Source: Dehalococcoidales bacterium
GTDB lineage: Bacteria > Chloroflexota > Dehalococcoidia > Dehalococcoidales > BS750m-G39
Length of the DNA: 46,396 nt
NCBI GenBank assembly: GCA_016783245.1
Contig: JADHWY010000003.1
Location: forward strand, 1 to 46,396
Direction: 5' to 3'
Part shown: positions 36,979-45,493 of the stretch, piece after piece
Layout: each line of letters opens with the position of its first letter
How positions within the stretch are numbered: the stretch's first letter is position 1
Notes under the pieces: generated by a model
Seen by the model: only the letters and a program-made list of their open reading frames with translations
The model's database searches: none
What the model was told of the DNA's origin: nothing
Program-made: the position numbers and the translations under genes

Positions 36979-38235
36979 TTAATTTTCCCCTCGCCTACCG
37001 ATTGGTCTTAAAAGAGAGGCCAGCATAATACCTATAACACTGGTTGCAGCAAGGATAATGAAACCAAGCTGATAGCTGCTAGTTACATCAAATATGTAAC
37101 CAGCCATAACCGGACCGATAGTGCCTCCAACTGTACCGATGAAGGTAACAGTGCCAAAGATTACGCCATGTGAACTCAGCCCGAATAGCTCAGCCACTAT
37201 TGGTGAAATCAGTGTAAATAAACTCCCATGGGCGAAGCCATATAGAGCGGCAAAAGTATATAACATCCATGCCTCTTTGGCTACAAGTAGCCAAAATAAA
37301 GCTACACCTAGCATGGCAAGGGTAACAATCAGTGTCAGCTTATTCCCAACTCTATCGCTAGCACTACCCATGATAAATCTACCGGCAATACTGGCTCCCC
37401 CAATAGTAGCCAGAATATTGGCAGCAGTTGCCTCCGCAATTCCAAGGTCGACTACATGCGGGTAAATATGAGTTATAAGCGTGTGTGCGCATAAAACAAA
37501 AAGGAAGTATATTGCACTAAGTATCCAGAATTGCCTTGTATGAATTGCTTTCTTAAGAGAAAATCTGGTGGCTTCTAAATTCAGGTTTTTTCCCTCTGCC
37601 TTGTCCCCATCAGGTAACAGCCCCTTTTGACCCGGGTCACGCCTTAGAAATTGGGCAGCTAATACGCTGAATACCAAAACAACAAAACCGATAACAATAT
37701 AGGAGGTGCGCCAGTCATAGTTAGAGACAAGCCAGTTTGCCACCAAAGGCATAATCAACATGCCCATACCTGCACCAGCTTTGATAATACCGGTCATCAT
37801 TCCCCTCTTCTTAACAAACCATCTGGCTAGCGTGGACAACAGTGAGATATCAGAACCACTCATGCCTAAAGCAATTACCACCCCATAGAACAAATAAAAA
37901 TGCCAAATATCCTCGACCTGAGACATCAGCAGATAACCTAAACCTAAAAAGAGGCCACAGACTGTCATAACCAGCCGTGGCCCAAACCTATCGTTTAGTC
38001 TCCCCACAATAATACCAACCAGACCTATTAGAAGGAAACACAGGGAGCGGGGGCCTGAGGTCATTGCCCTTGTCCATCCAAACTCTGAAGACATTGGTTT
38101 GAAAAAGACGCCAAAGGTGTTGTATGTTCCCCACACTAATAGCTGGATAAGGAATGCGGCCACACCTACAATGTAGCCGTAGAAAAACCGAGGCTTCTCG
38201 CCTGCACCTAAATTCAGAACTTTCTGATTAGACAC
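36979..38235 (-). CDS. MFS transporter, copy 2 (tandem paralogue)
   Basis: A 418-residue major facilitator, clearly a paralogue of the downstream gene: shared stretches include FFKPM/FFKPV, EFGWTRAMTSG, DRFGPRLVM, LFLGLGYLLMSQ and ARWFVKKRGMMTGI. Twelve spans, same predicted family. GTG start after AGGT. Differences cluster in spans lining the central cavity, so the two copies may prefer different acids or act as a pair. It is the first gene of a three-gene minus-strand unit that ends with the HD protein. Confidence 0.87.
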   Translation of the reverse strand: MSNQKVLNLGAGEKPRFFYGYIVGVAAFLIQLLVWGTYNTFGVFFKPMSSEFGWTRAMTSGPRSLCFLLIGLVGIIVGRLNDRFGPRLVMTVCGLFLGLGYLLMSQVEDIWHFYLFYGVVIALGMSGSDISLLSTLARWFVKKRGMMTGIIKAGAGMGMLIMPLVANWLVSNYDWRTSYIVIGFVVLVFSVLAAQFLRRDPGQKGLLPDGDKAEGKNLNLEATRFSLKKAIHTRQFWILSAIYFLFVLCAHTLITHIYPHVVDLGIAEATAANILATIGGASIAGRFIMGSASDRVGNKLTLIVTLAMLGVALFWLLVAKEAWMLYTFAALYGFAHGSLFTLISPIVAELFGLSSHGVIFGTVTFIGTVGGTIGPVMAGYIFDVTSSYQLGFIILAATSVIGIMLASLLRPIGRRGEN

Positions 38236-38344
38236 GATAAGCTACCTTTCATGATGTATCCAGCACAAAAAGATAAGAGAAACTGCTTGAATCTCCATTA
38301 AATACTGGCTGCAAAGATAGAAATGGTATTAACCTAGGTAATAG

Positions 38345-41200
38345 TCAACTGGTCAAAGCATACTCAATATCCTTGCCCAGTACCCGACCCAAATACTGAC
38401 CAGTGGCTGAAGATTTCTCATGAGCTATTTCCTCAGGTGTGCCTGTGGCTACAATATAGCCACCCTGCTCACCGGCTCCTGGCCCAAGGTCAATTATCCA
38501 GTCGGCATTCTTAATCACATCCAGGTGATGCTCAATGACAACCACCGTATTACCAGCATCAACTAGACGCTGCAGCACCTGTAGTAGAGCTGCCACATCC
38601 TCAAAGGAGAGACCAGTAGTTGGTTCATCAAGGATATAAAGAGTCCTGCCAGTAGAACGCCGCGATAGCTCGGTGGCAAGCTTCACCCTCTGCGCCTCGC
38701 CACCAGAGAGGGTGGGCGCTGGCTGACCGAGACGAATATAGCCCAGCCCTACATCACATAGTGTCTGCAGCTTACTCTTTATCCTGGGGAAGTGCTCAAA
38801 GAAGGACAAGGCTTGCTCCACAGTCATGTCTAATACCTCAGCAATGTTCTTATCCTTAAATCTAATCTCTAGAGCCTCACGGTTATAGCGCTTACCCTTG
38901 CACACCTCACAGGGAACGGTCACATCAGGCAAGAACTGCATCTCTATCTGAATAAACCCTTCCCCACGACAGGCTTCACAGCGTCCACCCTTAACATTAA
39001 ACGAAAATCGCCCCGGAGCGTAGCCCCTCATCCGAGCCTCAGGAACAGTGGCAAAAAGCTCACGGATAGGGGTAAAAATTCCGGTGTAGGTGGCTGGATT
39101 ACTACGAGGGGTGCGCCCAATAGGAGACTGGTCAATATTGACTACCTTATCAATAAGCTCAACACCAATGATACCACCACAGTCGCCCGCCCTCTCCCTT
39201 GACCGATAGAAGAGCTGTGACAGCTTCTTATACAAAATCTGGTCAATAAGGGTGCTCTTACCACTGCCTGAAACTCCGGTAATACAAACAAACTTGCCCA
39301 GCGGGATATGGGCATCTATATTCTTGAGGTTATTCTGTCTAGCCCCCTTTATTACTATCTCCTCGCCTGAGCCGGGGCGGCGCTTATGGGGCAGAGGAAT
39401 CTGCTTGGCACCACTGAGATACTGACCGGTTATTGATTCCTTGCAACTCATAATATCAGTTAGATTTCCTGTGGTTACAATCCAGCCCCCATGCTCCCCA
39501 GCCCCAGGTCCCATATCAATAATGTGGTCAGCCGCTCTCATCATGGCTTCATCATGCTCAACAACCAATATGGTATTACCCAGGTCTCTCAACCGCTTCA
39601 AGGTCTCAATCAAACGAAAGTCGTCGGCTGGGTGCAGACCTATTGTCGGTTCATCACAGATATAAAGCACACCCATAAGCCCACTGCCAATCTGGGTTGC
39701 CAGGCGAATTCGCTGTGCCTCACCAGCAGAAAGGGTAGCTGAGGTACGCTCAAGGGTAAGATAGTCCAGACCTACATCCTTGAGGAAACCCAGGCGGGCT
39801 TGAATCTCCTTAATAATTTGGTGGGCTATCATCTGCTCCCGCTCACTAAGCACAGCCTTCTTACCATCACCAATAGCAGCGACCCACTCCAGTGCCTGAG
39901 TAACTGACATTGAGCTAACCTCAACAATGTTTCTGCCACCAATGGTCACAGCTAATGACTCTGGCTTAAGCCTCTTACCCTGGCAAACAGGGCATGGTTG
40001 GGAGACCATATAACGCTCTATATAAGCGCGGGAGTACTCCGACTCAGTGTCCCGGTATAGTCGCTCCAACCGAGGAATTACCCCTTCGTAACCGGCAAAA
40101 TACTGCCTCACCCGCCCGAAGCGATTACGGTAACTTACTAGCTCCCCCCTTTCCCCATAGAGTATCAGCTTCAGTTGCAATTCGCTTAAGTCCTTAACCG
40201 GCGTATTAAAGGAAAAGTCATAGTGCCTGGTCAAATTATCAAGTTGGTCAAAATACCAGAGCTGTTTTTGGTAGGGATGGATTGCTCCTTGAGCTATAGA
40301 AAGTTCCTTATTGGGGATAACCAGCTCAGCGTCTATCTCCAGCTTGACCCCTAAGCCGGTACAGGCGGGGCAGGCACCGTGAGGACTATTAAAGCTAAAT
40401 GTTCTGGGGGCGATCTCACCCAGGCTGATACCACAGTGCACACAGGCAAAATGCTCCGAGAACAACAATTCCTCACCGTCAACAATAGATACCAGCACCA
40501 CCCCAGCCCCGAGCTTGAGGGCAGTTTCCACCGAGTCAGCAATGCGACTCTGGCTTCCAGATTGCCCGATTACCAATCTATCCACCACTACCTCAATAGA
40601 GTGCTTCTTGTTCTTATCCAGTTGGAACTCCTCAGCCAGGTCATAGATATGTCCATCAACCCGAACCCTGGCATAGCCTGCCTTGCGCAAATCATCAAAC
40701 ACCACCTGATACTCACCCTTACGGTCTCTAATCAGTGGTGCCAGAACCATAATACGGCTATTTTCAGGGATATTTTGAATAGCATCCACAATCTGCTGCA
40801 CCGTCTGCACAGTGATTTCTCGCCCGCACTTAGGGCAATGTGGGTGTCCAACGCGAGCAAAAAGCAGCCTCAGGTAATCATAGGTCTCGGTTACAGTGCC
40901 CACTGTAGACCGTGGATTCTTGCTGGGACCCTTCTGGTCAATAGAGATGGCTGGGCTCAGCCCTTCAATATAATCAACCTCGGGCTTCTCCATCCTGCCT
41001 AAAAACTGGCGAGCATAGGCAGACAGAGATTCCACATAACGGCGTTGCCCCTCAGCATAGATAGTATCAAATGCCAATGAACTCTTACCCGAGCCGGAGA
41101 CACCAGTGATAACTACCAGCTTATCACGAGGGATAACCACATCTATATTCTTGAGGTTATGCTCCCTAGCCCCTTTGACAACTATAGCCTGTAATGGCAT
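38345..41200 (-). CDS. uvrA: Excinuclease ABC subunit A
   Basis: A 951-residue UvrA with two ABC modules. Walker A sites are [11 protein letters not shown] (about residue 32) and [11 protein letters not shown] (about 643). The zinc module near residue 255 has [21 protein letters not shown] and CPACTGLG, and a second has [14 protein letters not shown] with [10 protein letters not shown]. Signature motifs [13 protein letters not shown] and [13 protein letters not shown] and both DEPT Walker B sequences are present. It detects bulky DNA lesions and loads UvrB. uvrB and uvrC are not in the window. Confidence 0.97.
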   Translation of the reverse strand: MPLQAIVVKGAREHNLKNIDVVIPRDKLVVITGVSGSGKSSLAFDTIYAEGQRRYVESLSAYARQFLGRMEKPEVDYIEGLSPAISIDQKGPSKNPRSTVGTVTETYDYLRLLFARVGHPHCPKCGREITVQTVQQIVDAIQNIPENSRIMVLAPLIRDRKGEYQVVFDDLRKAGYARVRVDGHIYDLAEEFQLDKNKKHSIEVVVDRLVIGQSGSQSRIADSVETALKLGAGVVLVSIVDGEELLFSEHFACVHCGISLGEIAPRTFSFNSPHGACPACTGLGVKLEIDAELVIPNKELSIAQGAIHPYQKQLWYFDQLDNLTRHYDFSFNTPVKDLSELQLKLILYGERGELVSYRNRFGRVRQYFAGYEGVIPRLERLYRDTESEYSRAYIERYMVSQPCPVCQGKRLKPESLAVTIGGRNIVEVSSMSVTQALEWVAAIGDGKKAVLSEREQMIAHQIIKEIQARLGFLKDVGLDYLTLERTSATLSAGEAQRIRLATQIGSGLMGVLYICDEPTIGLHPADDFRLIETLKRLRDLGNTILVVEHDEAMMRAADHIIDMGPGAGEHGGWIVTTGNLTDIMSCKESITGQYLSGAKQIPLPHKRRPGSGEEIVIKGARQNNLKNIDAHIPLGKFVCITGVSGSGKSTLIDQILYKKLSQLFYRSRERAGDCGGIIGVELIDKVVNIDQSPIGRTPRSNPATYTGIFTPIRELFATVPEARMRGYAPGRFSFNVKGGRCEACRGEGFIQIEMQFLPDVTVPCEVCKGKRYNREALEIRFKDKNIAEVLDMTVEQALSFFEHFPRIKSKLQTLCDVGLGYIRLGQPAPTLSGGEAQRVKLATELSRRSTGRTLYILDEPTTGLSFEDVAALLQVLQRLVDAGNTVVVIEHHLDVIKNADWIIDLGPGAGEQGGYIVATGTPEEIAHEKSSATGQYLGRVLGKDIEYALTS

Positions 41201-41292
41201 GCACTTATACCCTTTCTATAATCAAATTTTATTGTAGCACTAGACCTAAAGCACAACAAGGGCACAAAAGCTAGCATTAGTAAAATCTTTTG

Positions 41293-41301
41293 TGCTAAAA
41301 T
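41293..41301 (+). promoter_or_regulatory. Candidate extended -10 promoter for the IOR operon
   Basis: TGCTAAAAT-type box (TG at 41293-41294, then TAAAAT at 41296-41301) without a good -35. It matches the box before the SbcC-like gene. The transcript would have a leader of about 190 bases. Confidence 0.35.
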
Positions 41302-41329
41302 AAAAAGCTTTAAGTTAGAAGGGGGTAAA

Positions 41330-41391
41330 TTGAAAAGTGACTGTATCAGAGATGCTAACCAGAAATAGACGAATGTATCCCGATGATACAG
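41330..41391 (+). promoter_or_regulatory. Possible leader ORF with competing hairpins before the IOR operon
   Basis: A TTG start at 41330 behind GGGGG opens 12 codons (KSDCIRDANQK after the start) to a TAG at 41366-41368. The segment CTGTATC inside it (41341-41347) and TGTATC at 41374-41379 can both pair with GATACA(G) at 41385-41391, so the folds exclude each other, as in an attenuator. There is no T-run, so a transcriptional terminator is not visible. The remainder of 41201-41495 shows no other gene. Confidence 0.3.
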
Positions 41392-41495
41392 CGCTTATTG
41401 AACTAAAACCCATTTGACAAGGTGCCACGAAATCCCACTGGTAAGATTGAAAAACCAAAACTAAGACAAAAATACGCTCATCTAGGAGGAGTAAG

Positions 41496-44400
41496 TTGAA
41501 AGAATTAACCATCAGTTCCGACGCACCAGGGGAAAGACTCTTTATGCTCGGCAATGAGGCAATAGCCAGAGGGGTTATTGAGGCTGGGGCTCAGGTGGTG
41601 GCTGCCTACCCTGGTACCCCCTCCAGCGAAATAATGGAAACCCTAGCCGGAGTAGCCAAGAAACTTGACATGTATGTCGAGTGGTCAACCAACGAGAAGG
41701 TAGCCTTTGAAGTAGCTCTAGCCGCCTCACTCTCCGGGTTAAGAGCTATGGCGTCAATGAAGCATGTTGGGGTAAATGTAGCCCATGACCCATTAATGTC
41801 AGCTAGCTATATAGGCGTAATCGGCGGCTTGGTTCTACTCTCTGCAGATGACCCCTGGGCATGGAGCTCACAGGTGGAGCAGGATAACCGGTTTATTGCC
41901 GAGCAGGGTTATATCCCCATCCTTGAGCCCTCTCATGCCGAGGAAGCCAAGAATATGGTGGCTGACGCCTTTGCCCTCTCTGAAGAATTTGGGCATCTCT
42001 TTATGGTCAGGTCAGTAACCAGGATAGGTCATGCCCGCAGCGATGTAACCCTGGGAGAGATATCAAGGGAAAAAAGGAAGGGCTTGTTTAAGAAAGACCG
42101 CTTCCGGTGGGTGCAAACCCCGACTGGCGCCAGGAAAAACCGACCACTTATGATTAAGCGGTTTGAGGAAATAAAGGAACGGGTAAATACACTCCCCTAT
42201 AACCAGCTAAAGCTAGTTAGTGGAGCCAAGCTGGGTATAATCGCCTCGGGAGTACCCTACAGTTATGCCAGGGAGGCAATAAACTGGCTGGGGCTTGACG
42301 ACAAGGTTTCGGTGCTCAAGATTGGAACGCCCCACCCTCTTCCCGAGGAACTGGTAACCAAGCTACTAAGTTCGGTGAGCGAGGTGCTGGTGGTAGAAGA
42401 ACTAGAGCCATTTGTGGAGACTCACGTTAAAGCCTTTGCCCAGGAAGCGAGTATCACGGTCAAAATCCATGGCAAGGATTTGCTTCCGGTAATAGGCGAG
42501 CTATCTACCAGCAAGGTTACCGAGGCTATTGCCAAGTTAACCAACTCCAAACTCCCGGTTAATTTTAGGGAGATAGAAAAACTCTGGGAAGAGACAGCTC
42601 CGCTATTGCCACTACGACCACCAGCCCTGTGCGCCGGTTGCCCGCACCGAGCCTCTTTCTATGCCATTACGATAGCAGCAAGAAAAGTGGCTAGAGACTA
42701 TGGTAAAGATGTACTGCCTATCTATCCAGGTGATATTGGCTGCTATACCCTGGGCTACATCCCTCCGCTAGAAGCTGAGGATGTCACTATCTGTATGGGA
42801 GCCAGCTTTGGTTTGGCCAATGGTTTTGCCCATGCCCAAGATGCACCAGTAATAGCCCACCTGGGTGACTCAACCTTCTTCCATGCCGGCATACCACCAC
42901 TAATAAATGCTGTCTACAATAAGGCAAACATAACTATGGTAGTGCTGGATAACGGGACTACGGCTATGACTGGTTTCCAACCTGATGCCGGCTCAGGCAA
43001 AACTGCTACTGGCGATGAGGCCATACAGCTAAAACCGGAAGAGATAGCCAAAGCATGTGGCGTAAAGTTCATCAAGGTTGTAGACCCCTTTGACCTGAAA
43101 ACAACCACCGATACCATAGAAAAGGCAATAAGGTTTGATGGACCCTCACTGATAGTTTCCCGAAGGCTCTGCGCCCGGATAGCAGAAAGGGAAAAGCGAA
43201 AGCTGGGAGAGAAAGTAGTCCTTTATTATATAGACCAAGAGAAATGCGTTAAATCTAAGAACAAAATAATGCCCTGTGCTGCTACTTGCCCCGCCGGTAA
43301 TGATATACCGGGTTTCACTAATCTGGTCAAGCAGGGAAAAATCAAGGAGGGGCTAGAGTTAATCAAGCAGACTAACCCACTGCCTGCTGTCCTAGGAAGA
43401 GTTTGCTATCATCCCTGTGAGACAGAATGTAACCGTGCTCAACATGATGAGGCAATCGCCATCCATAAGATAGAAAGACTCCTGGGAGACTATGAAATTA
43501 CCCTCCCCAGCGAAGAGGAGGTAAAAGCTAAGCGAGAGGATAAGGTAGCTATTATTGGCTCTGGACCAGCCGGCCTCAGTTGCGGTTACTACTTAGCCAA
43601 GATAGGATATCCGGTGACTATCTTCGAAGCTCTATCCGTGCCCGGTGGAATGTTGGCAGTGGGCATTCCTGAATATCGGCTACCCAAGGACGTGCTGAGG
43701 ACAGAGATTAAGAGAATTGAAGACCTGGGTGTTGAAATCCGCCTTAACACCCCCGTTGGCTCCGATGACGACCTCCTGCAGCAAGGATATAAAGCAGCTT
43801 TCATCGCTGTAGGCGCTCATAAAAGCATGAAGCTGGGTGCGCCAGGGGAGGAGCAGGAAGGAGTCGTTTCAGCCTTGAGCTTTCTCCGCGAGGTTAATCT
43901 AGGTAAGCAAGTAAGTGTCGGAGAGAAGACTGTCATTATTGGTGGCGGTAACGTGGCTATAGATGCCGCCCGCGTCGCTCTCAGACAAGGGGCAAAACAG
44001 GTATCTATCATCTACCGTCGCTCCAGAGCTGAAATGCCGGCTAGCGATGAGGAAATCGAGGCTGCCGAGGAAGAGGGTGTTAATGTTACCTACCTGGCTG
44101 CTCCGACCAAGGTTTTAGGTAACGGTAAAGTTAGCGGGGTAGAATGCATTCGGATGAAGCTAGGCGAGCCAGATGCCAGTGGGCGCCGGCGCCCCATCCC
44201 AATCAAGGGCTCCGAGTTTACTGTTGATGTTGACACAGTAATATCGGCTATTGGCCAGGCACCGGAACTCCCCTTTACTGATAACCAGCTTAAAGTTTCC
44301 CCCCAGGGCACCTTGATAGCTGATGCCAGCACTCTCGCCACTGGCAAACCGGGTATCTTCGCCGGTGGCGACATGGTTACTGGCCCAGCAACAGTGGCTG

Positions 44401-44798
44401 ATGCCATTGGTGCTGGTAGAAAAGCAGCAAACTCTATTGATAGATACCTGAGGGGAGAGGCTCTTGCCATAACCGAGGAGAAAATCCCCACTATCAGCTA
44501 CGAGGAGCTCTCTTTGGCTTGTATCGAGCCAGTACCGAGGGCAAAAGCTAGCAAACTACCTGTAGCTAAGCGGCTGGAGGGGTTCGCCGAGGTTGAAAGC
44601 GGTCTCAGCCAAGAGATAGCTACTGCTGAGGCTAAGCGCTGCCTTAGCTGTGGTGTGGGCAGTGAAAAGTGTATTATGCTGCTAGGCTGTCCAGCAATAT
44701 GGAGAGACGACGGCAAAACCATGGTCGATACCTCCATGTGTGATGGTTGTGCAATTTGTGCCCAAATTTGCCCCTACAAAGCTATAGTGCAGGAGTGA
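41496..44798 (+). CDS. Indolepyruvate ferredoxin oxidoreductase alpha subunit with inserted GltD/NfnB-like flavoprotein domain
   Basis: 1100 residues. Residues 1-575 are an IorA: the pyrimidine-binding domain (AAYPGTPSSEIMETLAG, EWSTNEKVAFEVA), the transketolase-C-like domain, and the TPP domain (ALCAGCPHRASFY, GDIGCYTLG, GDSTFFHAGI near 453). At C584 the expected Fe-S tail is interrupted by about 475 residues of a GltD-type module: N-terminal Fe-S segment (CAATCPAGNDIPG, VCYHPCETECNR), FAD site AIIGSGPAGLSCGYYLA (about 687), NAD(P) site VIIGGGNVAIDAARVAL (about 814) and GDMVTGPATVADAIGAGRKAA. IorA then resumes at C1059 (CIMLLGCPAI, CDGCAICAQICP). It oxidises aryl- or other 2-oxoacids to acyl-CoA; the insert may route electrons to NAD(P) directly. 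TTG start after GGAGGAG. Confidence 0.9.
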   Translation: MKELTISSDAPGERLFMLGNEAIARGVIEAGAQVVAAYPGTPSSEIMETLAGVAKKLDMYVEWSTNEKVAFEVALAASLSGLRAMASMKHVGVNVAHDPLMSASYIGVIGGLVLLSADDPWAWSSQVEQDNRFIAEQGYIPILEPSHAEEAKNMVADAFALSEEFGHLFMVRSVTRIGHARSDVTLGEISREKRKGLFKKDRFRWVQTPTGARKNRPLMIKRFEEIKERVNTLPYNQLKLVSGAKLGIIASGVPYSYAREAINWLGLDDKVSVLKIGTPHPLPEELVTKLLSSVSEVLVVEELEPFVETHVKAFAQEASITVKIHGKDLLPVIGELSTSKVTEAIAKLTNSKLPVNFREIEKLWEETAPLLPLRPPALCAGCPHRASFYAITIAARKVARDYGKDVLPIYPGDIGCYTLGYIPPLEAEDVTICMGASFGLANGFAHAQDAPVIAHLGDSTFFHAGIPPLINAVYNKANITMVVLDNGTTAMTGFQPDAGSGKTATGDEAIQLKPEEIAKACGVKFIKVVDPFDLKTTTDTIEKAIRFDGPSLIVSRRLCARIAEREKRKLGEKVVLYYIDQEKCVKSKNKIMPCAATCPAGNDIPGFTNLVKQGKIKEGLELIKQTNPLPAVLGRVCYHPCETECNRAQHDEAIAIHKIERLLGDYEITLPSEEEVKAKREDKVAIIGSGPAGLSCGYYLAKIGYPVTIFEALSVPGGMLAVGIPEYRLPKDVLRTEIKRIEDLGVEIRLNTPVGSDDDLLQQGYKAAFIAVGAHKSMKLGAPGEEQEGVVSALSFLREVNLGKQVSVGEKTVIIGGGNVAIDAARVALRQGAKQVSIIYRRSRAEMPASDEEIEAAEEEGVNVTYLAAPTKVLGNGKVSGVECIRMKLGEPDASGRRRPIPIKGSEFTVDVDTVISAIGQAPELPFTDNQLKVSPQGTLIADASTLATGKPGIFAGGDMVTGPATVADAIGAGRKAANSIDRYLRGEALAITEEKIPTISYEELSLACIEPVPRAKASKLPVAKRLEGFAEVESGLSQEIATAEAKRCLSCGVGSEKCIMLLGCPAIWRDDGKTMVDTSMCDGCAICAQICPYKAIVQE

Positions 44799-44803
44799 AA
44801 GAA

Positions 44804-45409
44804 ATGATAAAAGAATTCAATGTACTAATCTCTGGAGTTGGTGGACAGGGTGTAATCTTGATGTCAGAGCTTCTGGGGAACGCAGCAGTTAAAGATGGAC
44901 TGCGGGTTAGGGGCTCTGAAGTGCTGGGGATGGCAGTTAGAGGCGGTTCGGTATTCAGCAGTATCAGAATGGGAAGCGATGTATACGGGCCACTACCTCC
45001 CCTGGGAAAGTGCGACATCATAGTTGCACTGGAGCCATCAGAAGCACTACAAAACATTACCTTTCTGTCCAAGTCTAGCGTGGTCATACTCAACACCGCT
45101 ATAGTAATTCCATTCACCGTTTCCCTAGGACAAAGTAAGTACCCTAGCCTGGAAGCAATGCTGGAAAAACTAGGTAAGGCCTCAAGCAAAATAATTAAAC
45201 TGGATGCCTCCCAACTCGCCAGAGAGGCAGGAAACCTGCTAACAACTAATATTGTGATGCTGGGAGCATTATTCGGCACCAATCAGCTTCCGATAAAAAT
45301 AGAAACGGTGAAGGAATCCATCGAGGACCGCTTCCCAGCCAAGGTAATCCCGGTTAACTTTAAAGCCTTTGACCTCGGTTATCAGGCATGCCAAGAGGCA
45401 CTTAAATAA
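44804..45409 (+). CDS. iorB: Indolepyruvate ferredoxin oxidoreductase beta subunit
   Basis: A 201-residue gamma-domain protein of the 2-oxoacid:ferredoxin oxidoreductase family, with the opening FNVLISGVGGQGVILMSELLGNAA and SEVLGMAVRGGSVFSSIRMG typical of IorB. It completes the catalytic core with the alpha fusion. The ATG at 44804 is used: AGGAG lies before it and the family starts here, whereas earlier in-frame codons lie inside the alpha gene's Fe-S tail. Five bases separate it from the alpha stop. Confidence 0.92.
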   Translation: MIKEFNVLISGVGGQGVILMSELLGNAAVKDGLRVRGSEVLGMAVRGGSVFSSIRMGSDVYGPLPPLGKCDIIVALEPSEALQNITFLSKSSVVILNTAIVIPFTVSLGQSKYPSLEAMLEKLGKASSKIIKLDASQLAREAGNLLTTNIVMLGALFGTNQLPIKIETVKESIEDRFPAKVIPVNFKAFDLGYQACQEALK

Positions 45410-45429
45410 TTCGGGGTAAAGTTGTAAAG

Positions 45430-45460
45430 AGCGAGGCTAGCTTCAAGAGCTAGCCTCGCT
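45430..45460. terminator. Strong bidirectional hairpin between convergent genes
   Basis: A perfect 13-bp inverted repeat AGCGAGGCTAGCT with a 5-base loop, between the ends of iorB and the CCG-domain gene. No long T-run follows on either side, so it is probably a stability or weak terminator structure serving both transcripts. Confidence 0.65.
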
Positions 45461-45493
45461 ACCAGTGCAAGCTTACGGCTTAACCGCTTCTAC

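Noticed and set aside
40379-41002. A 207-codon open frame antisense to uvrA
   Set aside because: It is the shadow of a long conserved gene; it has no recognisable domain or ribosome site, and uvrA codon structure explains the open frame.
41401-41450. A TTGACA at 41414-41419 as the -35 of an IOR promoter, and GGTGCCACG as a T-box-like element
   Set aside because: No -10 occurs at 16-19 bases after the TTGACA. The short GGTGCCAC match has no stem I, terminator or aminoacyl-tRNA synthetase context.
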